This document shows positions 1-11,096 of a stretch of DNA of 64,000 nt, one piece after another. The notes under the pieces were generated by a model that did not search any database, was not told the origin of the DNA, and was given only the letters and a program-made list of their open reading frames with translations. Position numbers and translations under genes: made by a program. The DNA is from Cryoendolithus antarcticus. Taxonomy: Eukaryota > Ascomycota > Dothideomycetes > Cladosporiales > Cladosporiaceae. Location of the stretch: positions 674,957-738,956 of the forward strand of contig NAJO01000025.1 of NCBI GenBank assembly GCA_002077065.1, read 5' to 3'. How positions within the stretch are numbered: the first letter of the stretch is position 1; every line of letters starts with the position of its first letter.

Positions 1-186
1 ACATGCACGATTAGATTGCTCAGAGATCGACCCATGATGGCTAAAGGTGAGAAATACTTACAGTAGCAATGCTACGCCGCTCGAACGAGCCTGAGGGTCG
101 TCACCATATAAACATATGAAGTAGCCCGATCTTCGTATTTGTACGATCATGACACGCCCTTGACGGTCGACATACCATTCATCAAC

Positions 187-1355
187 ATGTCCAGTCGCCT
201 TGGAATTCCCCATGGTGGCCTCCCAGATCAGGGGTGGAAGCTGTACATCACCTCAGTGGTGATGATTGTCACAGCGGGATTGTTCACACTCAGTCGCTGC
301 GTGCTTCGCTTACACACTCGACGATTTGGTCGCGATGATATTGCGATTGTCGTCTCGCTGGTCAGTCTTTGAGAATCCCGTCCAAGGTCGATCGCGCCTC
401 GCTGACCATAGTAGCACAGCTCTTCTCCGTACTTCTGTCTGTCGCAATTCAACTGGCAGTCGAGCACGGCTATGGCATGCACAAGGCAGACTTGACAAAA
501 ACAGAGCTGATCACTGCATTGCGCTGGTTCTTCATAGCCCAGATGCCATACAAAGTCGTCACTTGTCTTAACAAGGTCTCTGCGATCTTGCTCTATCAGC
601 GCATATTCATCAGCAGGAGCTTCCAAATTGTCGCTTGGGTTTGCCTAGCTATGGTGGTCAGCTGGAGTCTGGGTAGCATCGCTGCTACCATTTTGCAGTG
701 CGTACCAATCGTGGGATCCTGGGACAAATCAGTCCACGCGAAATGCATCGACTCGAACGCCTTCTGGATGAGCTACTCTATCAGCAAGATCCTCACCGAT
801 GTGATGGTGCTTGCGCTTCCCATGCCACAAGTCCTCAAGCTGCATCTCGATCTTCGCGAAAGAATACTACTATGTGGCGTCTTTCTCATGGGCGGCTTTG
901 TGACCGTCGCGAGCATACTACGAGCGACTGCCGTGCACAATTCGCTCCGCATTCAATCCGACAGTACATGGAACTTCATTCCAAGAGGCATCTGGACGCT
1001 GATTGAGGCGAACGTCGGCATAATCTGCGCTTCGCTGCCAATTCTAAAGAGGCCAATAGGTTCACTGCTATCACGCTTCTTCGGACCGATGACTGCTGGA
1101 CAGAGTTCGGATACGTCGTACAGTGATGGACCGCCAGTTCATCGAACACTGCAAGTCCCTCCTCGTAGAGGCACATTCCTTCAGGAAGGCATTTGGCCGG
1201 TACATAATCACAGACAAAAGGACTGGCAGTGGGCTGCAAAAGATAGCGATATAGAACTGCTCCACAAGAAAGACATGGACAGCGGCCCATACCTTGGCGG
1301 CGTTCTTCGCAAAGACTCCTGGACAGTCACCACCGAGCAGGCAAGCGTCCCTTGA
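187..1355 (+). CDS. Fungal rhodopsin-domain (PTH11/SAT4-like) integral membrane protein
   Basis: Predicted multi-pass plasma-membrane protein of the large fungal rhodopsin-like domain family, whose better-known relatives (PTH11-like) are orphan receptors. Ligand and partner are unknown. Two exons, 187-360 and 420-1355, flank a 59-nt intron (GTCAGT donor, GCACAG acceptor), giving 369 residues. ATG 187 is the first in-frame start. About seven hydrophobic helices span roughly residues 15-280. Typical family features are visible: an RFGRDD loop after helix 1, conserved Cys and Trp in the extracellular loops, and an SLPILKRP segment near the last helix. The C-terminal tail of about 90 residues is polar and probably cytoplasmic. 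A degenerate FAD-oxidoreductase gene lies 128 bp downstream on the same strand. No CFEM domain is seen. Confidence 0.85.
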
Positions 1356-1483
1356 GCCAGACGGCAGATACCACTCCGGAGTCGGAGTCGGACTTACAAC
1401 TCCGAGGGATCAGCGCGGTAAACGCCCATATATGGCTTGACGCGTCTGCACCACAACAATCAAACTGCTTCTACCGCAACGCC

Positions 1484-2967
1484 ATGGTGTTACGACGAAC
1501 GCCACAAGCCACAGATGACGGCGCGCCACCAATCTCATCGCATGGCCAGGTGATGCCTGTGCCTAACCTAACGACACCATATTGGCGAACAGAGCTCCAC
1601 CCCATCGATGAGCACAGATCAACAGAGCAACTGCCTAAGCAATGCGACGTTGCCATCATCGGTGCTGGGCTCTCCGGCGTTGCAACAGCATATCATATCA
1701 TCAAGAAGGCCGGAAATAGTCCGCCATGTATCGTCCTTCTCGAAGCCCGACAAGTATGCAGTGGTGCCACAGGACGTAACGGGGTACGTGATTAGTAAAT
1801 TGGGGGATTCGAGATATCCCGCTGATGGATGCCAGGGCCACTGCAAGGCCAAGACTACGACCTTATGAGGTGTGGCTCGCGACAAGGGCGTGGCAGCCGC
1901 CAACGAGCTCGCGGCATTCGTCGGCCGGCAGATCCAAGCATTGAAGCATGTAGTCGAAGAAGAGGACCTGGACTGTGAGTTCGAGCTGCGTAGGAGCTAC
2001 GACGTGTTCCTGGATCCAGATGACGCTGCCACAGTACGGAAGGAGTTCCGAAAGGCTGCGAAGGAGGGACAAGAGTGGACTCGAAGTCGAATTCTGATCG
2101 AGGACAGGCATCTTGAGCAGGTCAGTATGAGTCACAGCGCTGCAGTGCGAAGCTTCGGAGCGCTCATTAGGGTAGATCGCGTCGCTTCGTGGTGAAATAG
2201 CGATCAGCTGCTCCATCTGTTCTTTCTGGCCGTACAAGCTTGTCACGCAACTCCTCGCTAAACTAGTCGAATCCGAAGCGGTCAATCTCCAGACCAGTAC
2301 TCCCGTCACTGGCGTCACGCAAGCCGCAGACGGTAGCAGTATCCTGAAAACCGACCGTGGACAACTTCGAGCTGCCAAAGTGATCTTCGCCACGAATGCA
2401 TACACCTCTGGCATCTGTCCGACGTTCACTGATCGTATCGTCCCGGCAAACAGCACAGCTGTGCACATCACCCCAAAGGACGGTCCAGTACATCCACATC
2501 TCTCGCAGACGTACAATATCGGATGTCAGGCTGACCGAGTCGACTATCTGAACCCTCGCCCGGATGGCGGCATTTTCGTCCGAGGTGGCCAGTGAGCTTA
2601 CCGAGACGACCGCAAGCGCTGGTATAATGACTGGGACGACTCGAAGCCATTACCGGAGGTGAAGCCGCACTTTGATGGACTCATGCAGCGACACTTCCTT
2701 GGCTGGGAGGAAAGCGGTGCCGAGATCGACCATATGTGGACTAACATCCAGGGCATAACATCAGACGGAATGCCCTTCGTGGGCGACGTGCCGGGATAAG
2801 AAGGGAGACAGTATGTGCTTGCTGGGTACAACGGAGGTGGTATGGCCATGATTTTCCTCTGCGCAGAAGGTGTCGCGGAGATGATCGTGAATGGCAAATC
2901 ATACGAAGATACAGGGTTACCGATGATGATGATGAGTACTGCCAAGCGGATGCGTGGCAGCCTGTGA
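1484..2967 (+). pseudogene. FAD-dependent (DAO-type) oxidoreductase pseudogene with three in-frame stops
   Basis: Remnant of a full-length FAD-dependent amine/amino-acid oxidoreductase. An ADP-binding motif (VAIIGAGLSGVATAY) is followed by a GATGRNGGH motif, and the C-terminus carries the GYNGGGM FAD-domain motif. Three exons can be read: 1484-1783, 1836-2120 and 2176-2967. The introns are 52 and 55 nt, with GTACGT and GTCAGT donors and TAG/CAG acceptors, and both keep frame. The conceptual length of about 455 residues is normal for the family. The reading frame is broken by TGA 1866-1868, TGA 2593-2595 and TAA 2797-2799. No frameshift is needed. All three stops could come from C:G to T:A transitions, compatible with RIP or ordinary point decay. 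I infer a recently inactivated gene. Confidence 0.85.
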
Positions 2968-3055
2968 GTCCGTTATGACCAGCCTCCAGGAGACCGAGGC
3001 CTGAGTGTACAGTGCTAGCTCCTGCAGAGTGGTAACTATGCATCGATGTGGTCTA

Positions 3056-4858
3056 TTAGTATCCGAAGCTCTCGTCCCAGAACCACACGTCTCTCCCGCG
3101 CCAGACATATGGTTTGATGGCAGCGCGTAGACTTCGACTCAACGACTTGGGCCCACAGACGACCACCGCAACACGCTCGTTGCTGCCTTGCATCATACAC
3201 TGCTCCACAATGCGCTCGACATTAGGTCGCCCACGTTCGTACATGTCATGTCCGGCGTGATTTGTGATGGACAACTCCGCCTCCGAGAGAAGCTGCTTGC
3301 GCTCCTGCAGCTCGATGGCTTCCTCATCCTCGTTTTGCCGTTCATCGATCCGTGACCCAGCCAGAGCTTCGTCTCGGGTCAAGAAGACCTTCAGCCGGTC
3401 TGTGAAGACATCACGCTCGGCTGCACTCTCAGGTATCGCCCATTGCGTCTCGCTCTTGGACCGCACAGCCCACACAAAGCTGACTTTGTCTCTTCGGCGA
3501 CTCTTGCCAGGACTCAAGTCGGATAGTAGCTGGCGATACAGCGGTACGATGAAGGTGCCTCCCACACCTCCAGCAAAGAACAGCACCCGGTCGTAGCCAA
3601 GAAGCTGGTTGGCGTGTGTCGTGACGCCATAGGGCCCTTCAATAGTCACATCACGTGGCTTCTCGTCACCGCCGAGGCTTGCGGCGAGTTTCGCAGTGTT
3701 CCCGTCCAGAGTGCGTGCGACGAAACGGAGTTGCTTCTCCACACTTGGCACTGAAGCCACCGTGTATGGATTGCTGCGAAAGGTGCGCGAGACCGCATGG
3801 CCCGGCAGCGAGACGTAGGCGTGCTGACTTGGTTGCCACACTGCGGCCCGTGACACGCCAGAAGCGGCAGTGGTAGTGGTAAGTGGCACAGAGATCTCCA
3901 GCAGTCCAGTATCTGGGATTAGTCGTAGTAGGGCAGGCCGATTGGTCGTGAAGAAGTATCGCAGACCCACGTTTGCACAGTATATGACTGCAGTCTCGTA
4001 CATGTAGACACGGATGTGCGAGACATGGAAGAACAGTACCGGTAGCAGAGCGGTCGCTAAGACTACGTGCACAACATAGAAGACGCGGTAGCTCCATCGA
4101 CGCACTGGCGCTAGTGCCGTGGTACCTACCACTGTGAAAGCGATGATGCCTGCTACACCGCAGAGAACATATGCTTGCTTCAGCTTCGTGATAAGGAGGC
4201 CGTTCATGACGTAGAGATTGAGGTAGAGTACCGCATGTGAGTAAAGGAGCCAAGTGATTAAACGACCAAGAAGCTGATGGCTAGCGTTGAGTGTCTCGTG
4301 TGAGGATTGAGTGATCATCTGAATGGGCGAGTATGGTGACTTAAGAGATAGCAAGTAGTGGAACGGAAGCTGGGAGGCCGCGACGATACCAAACCGCTTC
4401 GTCAGGTGCAGATAGTCTGTTTGATGCTTAGCAGAAGTATCAAATCACGACTTCATTTCCCACTCACTGTCGCCAGTCTCGAGAAAGCAAAGGAGGAGCA
4501 GCCAAGCACCCCAGGCAGTGACAGCAGAGATGCCACCTTTGGATCCGAAGTGAACGCCCACGATGTCCAGATCCTCACTTGCCCACCACATGAAAATACG
4601 CAACCTATGTTGCGGAGTTCGTAGGCTACCTCCGAGTCCTGTTTGACCGTGTTTGAGTCGCGGTGAGCTGGGCACCGTCAGGAAGGCATCGCGTTGCCTT
4701 CGGTCGCTCAACCCCTTAACTATATGGAACAACTGGATTGCCAGAAGAGGAAGGAGAACGGAGGTCTGCGCGACGAAGCCATACCAGTCCAGGGTACGTC
4801 GCATATGACTCTTCTGATTATCAGAAATGTCGAAGATGAACCGATATGGCCAGCCCAT
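3056..4858 (-). CDS. Ferric/cupric reductase-like flavocytochrome (FRE family)
   Basis: Membrane flavocytochrome that would pass electrons from NADPH through FAD and haem to an acceptor outside the membrane, typically Fe(III). Exons on the minus strand are 4858-4468 and 4416-3056, with a 51-nt intron (GTGAGT...CAG), giving 583 residues. The N-terminus (MGWPYRF...) matches the usual start of this fungal subgroup. The membrane half carries haem-ligand candidate histidines in NASHQLLGR, YSHAVLY, VVHVVLA and FFHVSHI. The C-terminal half has a SNPYTVAS FAD-binding stretch, a GPYGV motif, the glycine-rich AGGVGGTF NADPH site and a VVVCGP motif near the end. It is divergent from the TBC gene across 286 bp, a likely shared promoter. 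Substrate is inferred from family only; NADPH oxidase is less likely given length and motifs. Confidence 0.88.
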
Positions 4859-5144
4859 GTTGTAAAAATGTTTGATTTCTTCAGGGCGATTGCACGGTGC
4901 TCACCTGCTGGTTCTCGTAGTCAGACAGCAGATATCTTGGACGATTTCCGCTCAGTATGACACCGCATGGCTTTCGCCCCTTGAGAAGACGCGATACCAA
5001 TGGAGCTTTGTAATCAGTAAAGACCATCGAGTTTTGCTATCTTGGGTCAACATGCATTGCGCCAAGACCGGGCCGGCGATGCTGCCGTCGAGCCTCTTTA
5101 CCTAGTTATCGACATCATCTTGAGATACGAAGGCATAAGCGACT
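4859..5144. promoter_or_regulatory. Bidirectional intergenic region, ferric reductase / TBC protein
   Basis: The 286 bp between the two divergent start codons must hold both promoters. No unambiguous iron-responsive GATA motif cluster was recognised. Confidence 0.5.
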
Positions 5145-7273
5145 ATGCGAAGCTTGGATGATGCTCGCGATAGCTGGCAGGAACTGAAGAAGCACCGCGA
5201 CATCCACTCCCTCAAGTCTGCTGCACCTATTCCTCCAGCTACCCACTCCGCGCCCTACACCACCTCAGGCATCAGATCTGCAAGCTGGAAGGCGTTCCTG
5301 CTCTTCGAAGACGTCAATACCTCACAATGGCCTCGCACCCTCCTCTCCTCCCGTTCCGCCTACAACTCCCTGCGCATGCACTTCCTCCGCCAGATTGAGG
5401 ATGGCGACGAGCAGGCAGATCCGCTCAGCGAGGAGACAGACGTAAGCGTGATATCTCCACTGGTGGCGGTGGCGTGAACGCAAGCTAAGTCTCGGTAAAG
5501 TCAACATGGAAGACACGAAAGGCCAACCAGGCACTGCGAGCCGAGATACAACAAGATGTCGATCGATGCATGCCGGAGAACATGTACTTCCGTCAGCCTG
5601 ACGCGAAGCGGATGTTGCTTGACATTCTGTATGTGTACAGCAAGTTGAACGCTGATATCAGCTATCGGCAAGGAATGCATGAGTTGCTTGCTCCAATCCT
5701 ATGGGTGGTAGAGAGGGATGCGATTAACCTGGGTAGGAGTAGTAAGGCGATGGGCGAAGATGCCTTGATCAAGGCCGTCTTCGACGCCGAGCACATTGAG
5801 CACGATGCCTTCGCTCTGTTTGCTCAAGTTATGCAGAGTGCGAAAAACTTCTACGAGCAGACGACACATTCGGGATCAGAGAATCCGATGGTCGCTCGGA
5901 GCAGACGTATCGTCTTCGAATTGCTCCCATTGCTCGACAAGGAGCTTGCACAGCACTTGGAGAAGCTTGACATTGTGCCGCAAGTGTTCTTGATGCGGTG
6001 GATTCGACTGCTCTTTGGCCGAGAAGTGCCGTTCGACGATATGCTTACCATGTGGGATGTACTCTTTGCCGAGGATACATCGCTCGAGCTCGTTGATCAC
6101 ATATGTCTCACAATGCTACTACGCATTCGATGGGAGCTGATGGAAGGCGACTATAACAGTGTACTAACATCGCTACTTCGATATCCAGCACCAGACAAGG
6201 ACTTCCCTCCACAAACATTTGTCACAGACGCTCTGTACCTTCGCGATCACATGCATGCTACAGGCGGCAGCGTCCTAGTGTTGAAGTACTCTGGTCGGCC
6301 ACTGCAACCAACAGGACGGCGACCAGTGACTCCGCCGGCGCTGCAACGGAACATCACTGCCTTCTCTGGTGTCAACGCTGCACGAGCTGCGCTTAACCGC
6401 ACTCAGGGCATAAGCAAAGCTGTGCGCAGTGCTGTCGATGAAGTCCATCGCAAAGCGCAGGAGCTAAGAGATGCGCCAACACCGTCTCCACCACCAAGAA
6501 AGCGATGGCCGGCACCTGATATACCCGCCAAACGAGTGAAAGAGCTTGAGCACAAAAACGTGCAACTCAGCAAACTCCTCGAAGGCGCAGTCGCAGAGCT
6601 GTGGGAGTATCAGCGACGAGCAGCGAAAGAGGCGGAGGATGGGTCAAACGCGCAACACAAGGAAGCGATAGATCAGTTGAGCATTGCGATTGCGAAGGTG
6701 CAGTTCGTACAAGTATCTCTGAGCGACTTCAATGTGGCCGTCCCGAGCCTGCCCGAAGCTGCTGCTGCAGCACTTGATACTACGCCGGAGCAGATAGGAG
6801 CGTCCCCGGCGGTCGACGCATTGCGGAAACACATGCCGCCACTGGTGTCGCTTGGGCGCGATAGCGAAGCCGTGTCGGGCTCCGAAGCTGTGACGTCCAT
6901 GTCCCCTACAGCACCTGTCCCGCCAGCCTCTCCAAGTGCGTACAGTTTGAAAGGCCTACTGGACGATGACGCAGAGTCCACCACGCTTTCACACAGACCA
7001 CCCGCTGCCAGACCTGCTCTGGCAGGAAGCTCATACTCCTTCATGCTCGGCCAAGAGACAGCCCGCAAGTCGCCGCCTGGTTTCTTCGATGACCAACGGC
7101 AGAATCGTGGCTACCTGTTCGGCAATGCCGGTGACGACAGCACGGGCGTTGAACACAAGAGCAGTGCAGCGAAAGGACGGACACATCGCAAGACCGCATC
7201 ATCGGCGGCTAAAGTTGAGGACGGCGAGGACGTGTTCGATCTCGGTAGCTTGAAGAATGCGAAGAGAACATGA
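5145..7273 (+). CDS. TBC-domain Rab GTPase-activating protein (TBC1D5-like)
   Basis: Rab GTPase-activating protein acting in endosomal/vacuolar traffic. Exons 5145-5441 and 5501-7273 join in phase 0 over a 59-nt intron (GTAAGC...AAG), giving 689 residues. The dual-finger catalytic signature is intact: the arginine finger motif IxxDxxR at I115-D118-R121 and the glutamine finger YRQ at 154-156, followed by GMHELLAPILWVV, a stretch typical of TBC1D5 proteins. The TBC domain spans about residues 35-375. The C-terminal third is Ala/Pro/Ser-rich and carries a short coiled coil around residues 440-490. The start has MRSLDDARDSW, a plausible N-terminus. Family role in retromer or autophagy regulation is known for animal TBC1D5; transfer to this protein is inference. 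Confidence 0.9.
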
Positions 7274-8564
7274 ACGCAGGTTATCATGCACCCATGATAG
7301 AGTGCACGACTGTATACATGATTGAGATGATGGCATAAATTCGAGTCTGCCGTGTAGCATTGCTATCCCTTGGCGACTACCTTCTCGATTCTTCTCGGTG
7401 ACTATTAAACACCTCCGGCGGATACGAGAATATCTTCGCCACCTCACACTTCTGCGTCAGACCGTCCGATGGATCAATGTCTTACTGCGTCATAATAGCG
7501 GCTTTGGCGTTCTCTACCCACGGTACTGTAGCTTCGACTCTCAAAACTCCGTTCATATGCTCCTCTGCTCATGTCAACGCACTCACGAGAGCGAGTACAA
7601 CACATGCCATACTGTTGAGAGATCGACGCCGAGAGATTGAAGTTGTTCTTCCACTAGACGCGTGCTCGTTGAGAAGGTCTCTTCAGGGCGACGAGCGAGG
7701 AATGACTGCTACAGCCATATGTGTAGCGACTCGGTCCAGATCCTCACCAGCTCGAGAAATTAGTATACCGTTTCTATCGTTCTGCCAAGCCCTTGGGAGT
7801 TGGCCCCGATGTGACTTGCGGGTGTGTACACTGTCGAGCAAGGGAGTCACTACTGCGAGCCCTTGAGCCCGCGAATGGCGACGAAAGAAGCTCTTACTTC
7901 AATTGCACAAGGGCGCCACTCCATACACATGCCTTGGTAGCCGCATATCGCAATGGATCTCGCAATGGCTTCTGTCTTCCGTTGATCGTCCCTGGCCTAC
8001 GCGCGATGTATCTTCGACAATCGATCGCGGATTTGGACACGCACATTATGAGGCTTGTCACGTGATATGATTCAGCACTATCGATTCGTTCAAGCACATA
8101 GCAACGAACGAACGCGATGCTGGTACATCCCACAAAGCTACCACATCCTTGGCACCTATACGGTTTTAGGGTTACAGGCAATTAACCAACGCGAGACGAT
8201 GGATTGCACACATATGTTGACTCACCGCGAAGCCTCCATTCGTACCATGGCACGTTTGAGTTAACAGTTGAAACTGACCTACTGTAGAACGCTCTATAGG
8301 TAGGTCTTATAGCTACGCGTTGCCGGGTAGTCATGACTGTTGTGTGTATTATTTTCGTTCTCAGTACCTTGACGCTATACTGGGTATATGTACCGACTGC
8401 TTTTCCCATCTTCTCGTCCTTCTTTCTGTCAAACAAAACACTTAGAATCCGGGCTCTCTACCCTCTTGACTTTGACTTCTTACTTCAAGACGAAACACAA
8501 TCCCGGGTCGCATGCTTAGCCACTTCACACGCAAGCAGCGTCACAAACCAACGTTCGATACGCC
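7274..8564. other. Intergenic region, no gene recognised
   Basis: About 1.3 kb with only short, non-homologous open frames on both strands and no clear repeat. It must hold the 3' end of the TBC gene and the promoter of the orphan gene starting at 8565. Confidence 0.5.
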
Positions 8565-9689
8565 ATGTCTACACCAATCATCCCAGTTACGCCACTCGAA
8601 AAGATACTCAAAGAGATCTCCTTCGCATCGCCGATCAAACGCCCTTATCAGTCCAAGTACACGACACCAGCTCTACTACCAACGGTAGCCAAGGATCGCG
8701 GCTACTCAATGACCGAATTCCGCGACTTGCGGCATTATCGTCTTCCCAAGCACATCGAACGCGAGCTCTTTACGTGCAGCGACTTTGTGTACTCGCGGAA
8801 GAACGTACAGTCGATGAGTGTGGAAGCGAAAAGTCGCCTGGGCAAAGGCTGGCTATCGAACCGAAAACTGCTACTACTCTCCGAAGAGGAGAGCATGTAC
8901 GAACGCCTCAAGAAGGCACTGAAGAAGAAGTCGGTCAATTACGGCCGCAGACTTAGGCGTCGCTTTCGCATCACCAAGAAGCAAGCGCCAAACACGTCCA
9001 AGTCTCCCCTACGTCGGAACACAGTTGCACCACAACCAACGACGCCCTGGGATGAGTCCGAGATGGATCCCTGGATCTTCCTGGACCTGGATCGACCCAA
9101 CAGCGCGCTACGGAACGACACCGAGCCATACTTGGCCGCGCACAGAGCGATCGAGCAGCTCATTGCCAAAAGGCAAGCGAGTATGCAAGAAATCACGACA
9201 CCCCGAGCAGCAATGCATACAAGTGTCTACATCAGGGATCTTTGGCGACCACGTCGCATCACACAAAGCCCAGGCGACCCAATGGACCTGGACGATCGAG
9301 TTACGCCCTTTCGCCAGAGCTCCCACCTCACCTTTACCTCCTTTCCGCAAACCCCACGACTAGCACGCGACCGTCATCCCGCGCTGCACCGGACCAATCG
9401 ATCATCAAGCACAGCCAACACTACCGGCCACCGTGTCGATGCCCTCGGACCACCAACACCACCTCGCCAAGCTTCAAGCACAGCCAAATATACCGGCGAC
9501 GGTGCCGTTGCTTCGAACTACCACCTCAACGAACGTCAAGCACAGCCAACACTATCGGCGACCGTAGCCGACGATTCGAACCGAACACCCCATATCTCGC
9601 ACGCGAACGTCATCCCGCGATGCACCACCACCGAGGATCAAGTACAGCCAACATCATCGGCCACCGTATCGACCCCCGAAGACCGATGA
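8565..9689 (+). CDS. Orphan basic protein with degenerate repeat C-terminus
   Basis: Uncharacterised 374-residue protein; no family recognised. It is a single exon starting at ATG 8565. The N-terminal half is Lys/Arg-rich (for example KKALKKKSVNYGRRLRRRFR around residues 111-130) and has a possible amphipathic segment, suggesting nucleic-acid binding or nuclear localisation, but this is composition only. Residues from about 265 onward are low-complexity and rich in Thr, Ser, Pro and Ala. They are encoded by imperfect DNA repeats of about 60 bp with a 236-bp higher-order period. The open frame ends inside the repeat tract, so the C-terminus is likely fast-evolving. Neighbours give no functional clue. 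Confidence 0.55.
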   Translation: MSTPIIPVTPLEKILKEISFASPIKRPYQSKYTTPALLPTVAKDRGYSMTEFRDLRHYRLPKHIERELFTCSDFVYSRKNVQSMSVEAKSRLGKGWLSNRKLLLLSEEESMYERLKKALKKKSVNYGRRLRRRFRITKKQAPNTSKSPLRRNTVAPQPTTPWDESEMDPWIFLDLDRPNSALRNDTEPYLAAHRAIEQLIAKRQASMQEITTPRAAMHTSVYIRDLWRPRRITQSPGDPMDLDDRVTPFRQSSHLTFTSFPQTPRLARDRHPALHRTNRSSSTANTTGHRVDALGPPTPPRQASSTAKYTGDGAVASNYHLNERQAQPTLSATVADDSNRTPHISHANVIPRCTTTEDQVQPTSSATVSTPEDR

Positions 9690-9735
9690 AGACGCCAAGC
9701 AACAGCCAACATACAGGTTACCGTTGCCGACGTCC
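9364..9735 (+). repeat. Degenerate minisatellite (about 60-bp units, 236-bp higher-order repeat)
   Basis: A core close to TCAAGCACAGCCAACACTA followed by CCGGCGACCGT recurs with substitutions at about 9414, 9474, 9536, 9638 and 9696. A second element, CACGCGAMCGTCATCCCGCG, precedes the array at 9364 and recurs at 9600, a 236-bp offset, pointing to a block duplication. The first four copies lie inside the orphan reading frame; the last lies past its stop. Confidence 0.75.
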
Positions 9736-11096
9736 TCAAAATCGGTAAGAACGCGACCGAACACTTACTCTACCACATCACGACCTACTACAGAGATGTG
9801 GCGTACCGCGGAGCCCTTCAACCATCACAAGATCACCGAACGCTCGAGTCAGACTGTCCAGTCATGCTTTGCGCTGCTGAAGGCGGGATAAAGAACCCGC
9901 CTTGCCTACCAGGGGGCGGCCTCGGAAAATACCGGGGTGGGTCGAGAGAGCCAAAAGGCGATCTCGTCTCAGCCGCGCGGTGCTGGGCCTCGAAAGAGGC
10001 AGTGCCATATCATCACTCTCACCTTCACGTCGGTGCGCGGCGTTACTACCACGATGGAGCTTGCTGAGGCGAGTGGCCGAAGTGGGAAGCTAAGCAGAGT
10101 GAAAGAGGAGGGACTCATCATTGGGACGGCCGTTGCGGTGTACTTCGGCTGTCGTGGCATCACTGTAGAGGAGCGTCGTTTGGGTAGCGATCGTTGCGGT
10201 GTACCTCAGATCGTGGGAGGAGAGTCATCACTGTGACTGGGCATCACTGTCAGGGAGGATTAGTGTGGTAGGCATTCGCTGCGTGGAAACATCAGTATCT
10301 CGGACTTCGTTGCTGAGGAACGTCATTGGGTCAAATGTGGGCATCGCTGTGGGTATGGTGCTGACGGTGGATGATGTGAGCGTCGGGCTTTGCCGTCGTT
10401 CTCACATGGAGGGAGGGGACGAGGAGGGACTCTGAGTATATAGACGGATCAATGTAACCTATGAATGATCCACCATCGTCTCTCACCCCTTCAGCGTATA
10501 CTTGAGGTAACAGTCACCACCTTGACAGCCTGGCATGACCCCTTCCCGCTCATGTCCATCGCCACGATTGCACGGTTCTGCGCTGCCAGATCGGCAGGTA
10601 CTCATCCAACTATCGCGCTTTCAGATGAAGCGGTCGCGCCGTGGTCGAACCTTCGCGAAGACACTGGCGCTGTCAATACTCTCTTACACACAAGAGAAGT
10701 CAATTACATGGTTCAGTTCCAACGGCCAGGCACGTGGTGGCGTTGCGCCTTGGCGTCACTTCAGATGCAGGGCTCGAGCTTGTCACGTTGCGCGTCATGT
10801 CCCTTGGGTACGAGGCTTGCGAGGCTTGGCTCTACCATTGAAACCACGCCCCTCCACGTGTTGCGGTCATGATACTTCATTCCATGTGAAGCGCACTTTC
10901 CGTAAGTACGCTCTCTCGTCTGTCGCTGCGTTCCTGTCTGTCGCTTTCGTTTCGTGTCTCGTGCTGCGATCGACTCATCGGCTCATGAGCGAGATTATCC
11001 CTGTCTGATAAACGACGGCTTGGGGGAAGGTATACGACTTGTGAAGGTATGGGCGCTGGCCGAGAGTCGGTCCAGTGGTAGGAGTCTTATGTGAGA
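9736..11096. other. Intergenic region with a short degenerate repeat
   Basis: No convincing gene. The sequence CGTTGCGGTGTAC occurs at 10131 and again at 10192, and CATCACTGT recurs several times between 10160 and 10250, so a second degenerate repeat of about 61 bp is present. The last few hundred bases must carry the flippase promoter and 5' UTR. Confidence 0.45.

Noticed and set aside
10535..11008. A 157-codon frame upstream of the flippase
   Set aside because: Arg/Ser/Cys-rich random-looking translation and competing frames; more likely promoter and 5' UTR.
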